Assembly: GCA_037127255.1 (NCBI GenBank)
Contig: JBANSL010000004.1
Span: forward strand, 54,352,318 to 54,416,317
Source of the DNA: Persicaria tinctoria
Lineage: Eukaryota > Streptophyta > Magnoliopsida > Caryophyllales > Polygonaceae
Direction of reading: 5' to 3'
DNA: 64,000 nt
The notes under the pieces were generated by a model. The model saw only the letters and a list, made by a program, of their open reading frames with translations, did no database searches and was not told where the DNA came from. Shown here piece after piece: positions 57,876 through 64,000 of the stretch. The translations under genes were made by a program, and so were the position numbers. How positions within the stretch are numbered: position 1 is the stretch's first letter; each line of letters starts with the position of its first letter.

Positions 57876-58393
57876 TGATAAATCCCGGTGGGCCATATAA
57901 CCGTGGGGGGTCCACACGGCAGAGCGCATCATGCGCACCCAAGTCGAGCACACAAGACCAGCGGGGTTCCATCCTAAAACCAATTGGCAATAGGAGGAGT
58001 GGCCCACTGACTTATATGCAAGACTCGAGTTATCGTATTTTTCGATGTGGGACAATCCCAAGACATCACAACACGCCCCTCAAGTGCAACTGCCTGGCCT
58101 CGCAATTAAGCCAGTTGCACTTGACGTCTTGAGCCTTAAGGCCGGCTAGCCCAATAGATCGACCAGGGTCCCGGACCACACCTGCTCTGATACCATGATA
58201 AATCCCGGTGGGCCATATAACCGTGGGGGGTCCACACGGCAGAGCGCATCATGCGCACCCAAGTCGAGCATACAAGACCAGGCGGGTTCCATCCTAAAAC
58301 CAATTGGCAATAGGAGGAGTGGCCCACTGACTTATATGCAAGACTCGGGTTATCGTGTTTTTCGATGTGGGACAATCCCAAGACATCACAACA
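57876..58393 (-). mobile_element. TRIM retrotransposon, complete, TSD GAAAC
   Basis: Two 198-bp LTRs (57876-58073 and 58196-58393), nearly identical, surround 122 bp. The PBS is next to the right LTR and a purine tract lies next to the left LTR. GAAAC flanks it at 57871-57875 and 58394-58398. On the minus strand the LTR starts TGTTGTGATGTC and includes TCCCACATCG, a motif common in plant TRIM LTRs. No 5S rRNA-like region is present, so this is not Cassandra. Confidence 0.96.
58184..58195 (-). other. Primer-binding site of the TRIM (initiator tRNA-Met)
   Basis: Minus strand TGGTATCAGAGC directly abuts the LTR at 58196. Opposite it, CTTGAGGGGCG (58084-58074, minus strand) serves as the purine tract. 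Confidence 0.93.
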
Positions 58394-59049
58394 GAAACGA
58401 ACAAATTAAAGTTTACCATGCAAAGTGACATGTTTTGACGAGTACACAACTCCAAAACTACACGTGTAATTTGTTGGTATTGAGGATGAGATTAGGTCTT
58501 TTTATATATGGAGGTGACTAGGTAGAGAGAGAGAGGCGTTGAATTTGAGAGAAGGTGATTGATTTGATGAGGGTGCTCCCAAATGTACCAAGGATAAGAG
58601 AGTGTGTGTGAAAGGAACAAGTGAGCAATTCAAGCCCAACCCAGGTTCCGAGATTTTAGGGTTACCTTTTCTTTTCTATCTACAAAGGATCCCTTTAAAA
58701 TTTGGTTGCTCCCCTCCCCTTTCTCCTCAATTATGAATTATGAATGCTGCATGTGCACCTCCCTTTCATCCCCTCCTAAGTCCTAACCAAAACAAACTAT
58801 AAAAAATGAAAAATGTATGAAAGAGATGTGTATTGATTGATATACATACATATACAATCAGTGTTTGAAATAAGTGAGATTTGGACTTGCAACTAAGATT
58901 GTTTCCACAGAGCATTGGTTACTCACTTATTCATATTTTTATTTTGCATTGAGCTTAACAATGTGTTTATATATGATCTTGTTTAATAACGTGACAAAGC
59001 ATATATGTATTTAATATTTCTCGAGTCCTATTTGCTCAAATATATATGG

Positions 59050-59515
59050 TGTATAGGAATCGGGTAGATCGGGTTGGCCGGTTGGGTTTGGGCATATCTA
59101 TTGGAGTTCAGTCAGTGTCGGGTCGGGTCGGGTTTGAGTGAGATAAGTTTGGGACAAAATAGATTTTAAATTGGGAAGTTAGGTGTAAGATCCGGTCAAA
59201 CTGAGTCACATTTAGTTTTATTATAAATGATGATTTTTTTTTATCTTAATTATTAACTATTAAACTTCATTTATTTAGTTATATTAGACATCATTATATG
59301 TACGTAATTCAAGTTGTTGGTGTGTTTTAAAATTAGAAAATTAAAGTAATTAGATGAGTCGAGTCGAGTCTTGTTCGAGTTGGATCAACGACGGGTTGAA
59401 TTTTTCTACGTTCATGTTCATTCGGGTAGCAAGTCAAAATGGACTGGGTTCATATTCGGATTGCACACTGTTGATTCAATCGAATTTGAGTTCGGATAAA
59501 TCGGGTCAAATCCTA
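59050..59515. repeat. GGGTCGGGT-rich stretch, decayed MITE-like
   Basis: CGGGT-rich ends around an AT-rich middle resemble the interior of the hAT-like MITE at 51062-51520, but no TIR or duplication is visible. The preceding 58399-59049 has nothing recognised. Confidence 0.35.
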
Positions 59516-59573
59516 CTAGCTCTATTGGTGCATATCCACCCTCCCTTTCATACCCTACTAACCAAAAGAAACT

Positions 59574-59681
59574 GTTGTGATGTGTTGGAGCCTTTGTCCC
59601 ACATCGAAAAGCACGATAACCCAAGTCTTGCATATAAGTTAGTGGGCCACTCCTCCTATTGCCAATTGGTTTTAGGATGGA
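59574..59681 (-). repeat. TRIM LTR fragment
   Basis: The + strand TGTTGTGATG ... GTTTTAGGATGGA matches about the first 110 bp of the TRIM LTR read on its sense strand; it thus lies in the opposite orientation to 57876-58393. The match stops abruptly at 59681, next to TCTAGGGGTGTGCA, a hAT-like terminus. The strand field gives the TRIM LTR match relative to the + reading of 57876-58393. Confidence 0.8.
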
Positions 59682-59683
59682 AG

Positions 59684-59790
59684 TCTAGGGGTGTGCAGAA
59701 AAACCCGACACGACTGATACGACACGAAAACACGACAACACGACACGAAAAAACACGAAACCGAAAAAAAACGATACGATAATGACACGA
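59684..59790. repeat. ACACGACACGAAA-type degenerate repeat
   Basis: Short runs of CGACACGAAA follow an AGGGGTGTGCA terminus. It is possibly the end of a hAT-like MITE. No partner end was found. Confidence 0.4.
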
Positions 59791-59869
59791 GTGGTATGAA
59801 CACGTGTCACCTATCAAATTTCACGTGTTAGGATTTTGGATTGTAATTGCGGTTCACTTAATGCAGGAG

Positions 59870-60585
59870 ATGGAGGAGTGTTGCTACCTTCTGCGCAAAG
59901 CGGTCGTAGACAGAGCGGCTGGCATTGGCAGTTGAGCCATCGTTGTGGATACGTGCTTGACAGGAATTTATCTACCGCGGGAATGGAAGGAGTACAACGC
60001 CATCCCTGAAGCGTACGACCTCAGTGATGCATTGATGGCGTACTTAGATGGCCGATCTCCGAAGCCGTTGGGGCGACCGTGGTCAGGTACGGACCTCATC
60101 TTCCTCCCCTTCAACGTGAGGAACAAACATTGGGTTGCGCTTGCAATCGATCTGGAGGAGTGGGAGGTCAGGGTGTATGACTGTGACGTCCACATCGTGA
60201 CGGAATGCCAGCTCCAGCCCCTCTTAATGCCTGTGACAAGCCTCATCCCTGTCGTCATGCGGGCACACCCTGATCTGAAGGTGAAGTATGCGGATAAGGT
60301 CCCCACGCCGTTTGCCATTCGCCGGGACAAGAACCTTCCACAGAAACAAGCAAAGGTAAGTTGGTTCACATGGTTCAATTTCGTTTCATTGGATGTGGAA
60401 TCGGTGTCCGCGTTCTGACCGATTATTCCCCATTGCAGCGGTGATTGTGGCTCGTACACCATTAGATTCATGCAACTGATCCTGCTGGAGACCGCTCCGA
60501 CCTTCGATCGATTGGACGACACGTACATTGAGGCATACCGCCAGATGCTAGCTGTCGGGGTATTCCATGGTCGACTCGGATGCTA
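59870..60585 (+). pseudogene. ULP1-type cysteine protease (C48) C-terminal domain, transposon-associated
   Basis: The frame holds WSGTDLIFLPFNVRNKHWVA (catalytic His region) and EWEVRVYDCDVH (catalytic Asp). Past an intron (donor 60356, acceptor about 60438) comes GDCGSYTIRFMQL, with the catalytic Cys. Such proteases remove SUMO-like modifiers. In plants many copies belong to Mutator-like elements. Defects are a TGA upstream of VVDTCLTGIY and exon phases that do not join cleanly. The N-terminal part is absent, cut near the TRIM fragment. No MULE transposase or TIR was found here. Confidence 0.8.
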
Positions 60586-61774
60586 GACTTTGAAGTGTCT
60601 GGTGAATGTTTGTTGTGAACACTTGCTTCCAATCATAACACCCTCATGTAATAGATCAAGTAGAACATTGGGATATTTTGCGAAACTTGGTAGTTGTCGA
60701 ATGTGAACATTTGGATATTTTAGGTATGCGGACATATTTTTTTGTTAAACTTGGCAGTGTAGTTATATGTATCTATCAAATTTGGTGACAAGGTATATGT
60801 TATTACATGACACGGGGATTAAAAGGGGTGACATTGGTCATTTAGACTATACGTAGGAATATGAGAGAGTGAATAGTGACACGAAAAAACCTGTGAGGTG
60901 ACACGTGCATGCAAAGACGTGACCCCATACTGGGATAAAAATAACAAAATGACAATAGAAAAGGAATCATTCAGGGTGGCAGTTGGTTGTACAGTCAATT
61001 TGACCCACTTTAAAAAGTAGAAAAAAAGAAAAACAAAAATATTGTGTCTCTCGAAAATAAAAGGAAAAGCAAAAGTAACTTACACCAACTTGCATTCATT
61101 GCAGTCGGGGAATAAAACCACCACCACAAGGGGGAGAGAGAGAGAGAGAGAGAGAGTATTAATAGAGGGAAAGAAGAGAGGGGGTTGTGAATTGAAGTGA
61201 AAGAGGAGAGCAAAAGTCCGTCCACTCTGAAGAGACGACATAGGACAAGAGAGGAAGACGCCGGAGAAGCCCATACCGGAGAGGAAGGCGCCGGAAAACA
61301 GGTACAACTCAATTGATTATTGAAATCCGTCCTCACCCATCTCTAATACTCTGAATCTTCAATTAATTTGCAATCTTCCCCACTTCATTTGCATTCTTCC
61401 ATTGTTTCGTTCAAAGGCATGCAATTTAGGAATGGAGAAAATTCGGAAATTGGGGATTTGGGTTAACAGTGATGTGGGGAATTGGGGGATACGGGGAAAT
61501 CGAGATCTGGGGTAAAAGGGGTATGGGGATCTGAGGAATTGACAGAGAAGAGCGAGGGAGGTTGAAGATGAGCGTGGGAGGGTTGCAGGTCCTTTAACCC
61601 AGAATGTGAGAGTGGAGAATAACCCCTGTCATAAACGGGTACTGTAGGAGTATTGGGAGAAGCCAACTGACATTCATGACATGACTTATTTTGTGAAACA
61701 CTCGCAGAAAGATTTACTAAGTAGGGGGTGAATTTGTGTGGATATTGATTATGTTCATGTCCACCTAATTGCAG
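60586..61774. promoter_or_regulatory. 5' region of the DUF1985 gene, with (GA)n and a possible 5' UTR intron
   Basis: 60586-61100 has no gene. A (GA)n run lies at about 61133-61157. Purine-rich sequence with GCCGGAGAAG repeats then ends at a GTACAA donor (about 61300). The acceptor TTGCAG at 61774 opens the exon with the start codon at 61782. This is a leader intron by appearance only. Confidence 0.4.
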
Positions 61775-61781
61775 GAAGAAC

Positions 61782-64000
61782 ATGGTTCGGTCCCAGAATT
61801 TGAGGAGGAAGGGTGTCCGGCCACCGAAGAAGGTGAAGCCACGACTCGCAGTGCCGGAGGAGAAGCATTTTCGAGGGCGGGTCAACCATTGTTCCAAAGT
61901 GTCGCTGCTCGTGAACTTGGACGACTGGGTTGACCCCGTAGATTGGGAGAAGCTGTTGCGAAGCCAATTTGGGGGTATTGTGCAAATGGAAAACCGGGTT
62001 TAATTCTCATCGCAACTACTGCATTACGTGTTACAACGGCAGCTTGTGACAGAAAAGAAGTGGGAGACTTGGTACATGCTTCAAGACAAGCTCCGGCGAT
62101 TCTCTATCAAGGAGTTTGCGCTCGTTACTGGGCTGCGGTGTGGTCGAGTTCGGGGGGAAGACACAGAGACGAAGGATGACAAGAAGACAAAGAAGGCTCT
62201 CAAGGACTTATTCGGAACGGACAACATGAAGGTGGGTGAGCTAGAGAATGCATTCAAGAACTCCATCTTGAAGGAGCCGAGTGCGAGAAGGCGTTTTAAG
62301 ATCGCTCTCCTCATCATCGTCGAAGGAGTTCTGCTGGGGGAGAACCAAGGAAAGCCATACGAGGGTGGATTGTGAAGCTTGTGGAGAACATTGATCGATT
62401 TCTGGATTACCCCTGGGGCAGGATTGTGTACGAGGCCACCCACGAGTCCCTATCGGGCGTCATAGAACGACGTGTCGCTGACTTGAAACCGAAGGCGAAC
62501 GACAAGGACGACCGATATGGATATGGGCTTATGGGTTTCCGTATGCGTTCCAAGTTACCTACCGAAGTTATGCTTGAACTATTAAGTGCAATTGATGAAC
62601 TCGAGTGTCATGTGTGGTTGTTGTAGATTTGGTTATACGAAGCGGTCCTGGGGATTGGGGAGGCGTTTGCGAACCGGGTGTCGAAGACGGTGTTTCCTCG
62701 CATGCTGAGGTCCATGCGAGACGATCCAGTCCCGCATGGACCTTGAAAAATCAGATAGCATCAAGGTCGAAGACAACCCGATACTAGTACCGAAGGCCGT
62801 CGAGTATGAATTGATGCTCGGGTGCTTCTACCAGCATGAGGAGCCTAACCTCTACTTTTATGACATTGAGGCTGCGTTGGCACCGAGTTATTACGGTGAA
62901 GGATATGGCAAGGCCAGCCCGAGTTCGGAGCAACGAGATGGGACAAAGGAATCCTGGGAAGATAAGTTAGGGAAGTCAGTAGAACTGATCTTGGAGAGGC
63001 TGGGAACCATGGCAACATGGATGCAGAGCATGGATGACAAGTTACGTGTAACGTTTCTCCCATATGTGACACGGGTATATTTTATAAGTGACACGGGTAT
63101 TTTTCAAAGGTGACACGGGTTACTTATCTCCCAATGCCGAATAACATTCGCGAACCACCCCTCATTTATGTACTTTGTGTATCAGATGAAGGTCTTGGAA
63201 GGTGTTGTGAATGGGATGCGAGATGGCCAGTCGAATGCAGGAGGTGAGCAGAAACCAATGGGCGATGTCCGTGTTGAGGATAACGACCACAATATCGGGG
63301 GGACAGAGGGACCAACTAAGTTGGAAGACCAGCCACCACAAGGACAAGAAGAGGTAAATTGGTTGTTACTTGACATGGTATTTTCTGAATCCATGGTCAA
63401 GGCGTAATAGAATCAACATTTTTGAATATTTCAATATATTATAGATAACTGACACAGTTGTTAATGTCAAGCGACACGTTTTAATATGTTAAGTGACAAG
63501 GGAGCAAATAAATTATCTAAATGACAGTTGAAATAACCATAACCAATTGCCAGATCTCAGAGGCTGTGAAAGACGAGACCGTTGGAGGAACTAGGAGAGA
63601 TGTCAGTGGATAGAATGACGGGAAACACAGGGAGGCTGAGGAGAACAACCTTAAGGCCGGTTCAACGGAGGTACCACCTACAGTGAACGACCAGGCAACG
63701 CCGGAAAGACAGGATGAGAAGGTAAATTGGTTGTTACTTCACATTGTCATTTGAATCTATATTAGTACGTAAGTGACAAGTGTATTAGTGTTAACCGACA
63801 CGAGTGCATTTTCGGGTGACACGGGGGTAAAAACATTTTTGCCCTGACCGTTGAAACTGTCTAACCAATTGGCAGATCTCAGAGGCTGCAAGAGCGGAGC
63901 CCGTTCGAGGTAGGAAGAGTAAGAGAGGTCTAGAAGGTGAAGGAGAAGTGAATTCCCCGCCTCAGAAGAAAACGCGGGGCCGAAAAAGGAAGAACGTTGT
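61782..64000 (+). pseudogene. DUF1985-type, ULP1-associated transposon gene (5' part, broken, cut by window end)
   Basis: The start ATG (MVRSQNLRRKGVRPPKK) is followed by an in-frame TAA at 62001. The same frame then continues into DUF1985: WETWYMLQDKLRRFSIKEFA, LVTGLRCGR, then RFKIALLIIVEGVLLGEN. A frameshift near 62365 leads to VENIDRFLDYPWGRIVYEA, and another near 62625 to LYEAVLGIGEAFANRV. Further exons follow (62736-63113; 63183-63354, GT donor; 63564-63720; from 63877). They encode acidic linker sequence and presumably lead to a ULP1 domain beyond the window. DUF1985 plus ULP1 is a known combination in plant transposon-derived genes. Confidence 0.78.

Noticed and set aside
57876..58393. 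Cassandra-type TRIM with 5S rRNA promoter boxes
   Set aside because: No 5S-like sequence is present in the LTR, although size, PBS and TCCCACATCG are TRIM-like.
57824..58428. Open frames over the TRIM
   Set aside because: LTR sequence read in various frames; TRIMs are non-coding.

Overview
This is a plant nuclear genome window, almost certainly from a eudicot. It is dominated by nested transposable elements, with one ordinary gene. The support for a plant is an INO80D-like gene with a plant-style intron, plus Ty1/copia, Tat-type Ty3/gypsy, L1-like LINE, MULE, Helitron, hAT-like and TRIM sequences. Solo LTRs with 5-bp target duplications are also present. I cannot name the species.

Layout. 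1-4413: a decayed Ty1/copia element on the minus strand, cut by the window edge, with PBS and 5' LTR. 4414-about 9740: the 3' part of a Tat-like Ty3/gypsy element ('element 1', sense = +). It carries two antisense genes: a B3-domain gene and a gypsy-type-transposon-domain/coiled-coil gene (aORF). 9745-11975: an L1-like LINE with an inverted 5' half. 12072-12660: a Helitron 3' end. 12994-13878: a MULE transposase fragment. 13906-44934: a giant Tat-like element ('element 2', sense = -). 44940-45165: part of another LTR and its PBS, head to head with element 2. 45290-46107: microsatellites. 47886-50896: a foldback or MULE-like element split by a solo LTR. 51062-51520: a hAT-like MITE. 51622-54676: the INO80D-like gene, the only host gene I trust. 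57876-58393: a complete TRIM. 59574-64000: a TRIM LTR fragment, then decayed ULP1-protease and DUF1985 genes of the transposon-associated kind.

Element 2 is the most interesting part. From its 5' end (high coordinates, minus strand) it has: an LTR interrupted by a 5.2-kb non-autonomous LTR element, a PBS, gag, PR-RT-RNase H, a second (archaeal-type) RNase H, integrase, arrays of a 71-bp tandem repeat, repeated clusters of small B3-domain genes, an antisense aORF, a polypurine-like tract and the 3' LTR. A segment of about 6,057 bp holding four B3-type genes and a 71-bp array is present as two nearly identical direct copies. A third, reduced copy lies beside them. At least four B3 gene types occur here, and element 1 has a relative of one of them. 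Three of the B3 genes share a 24-codon first exon and a phase-0 intron. I see this as a retrotransposon lineage that has captured and multiplied B3 DNA-binding genes next to a hairpin-forming repeat array.

Most transposon coding regions are broken by stops or frameshifts. Several stops look like CGA-to-TGA changes, as expected from deamination of methylated CpG. The intact 139-codon B3 frames are an exception.
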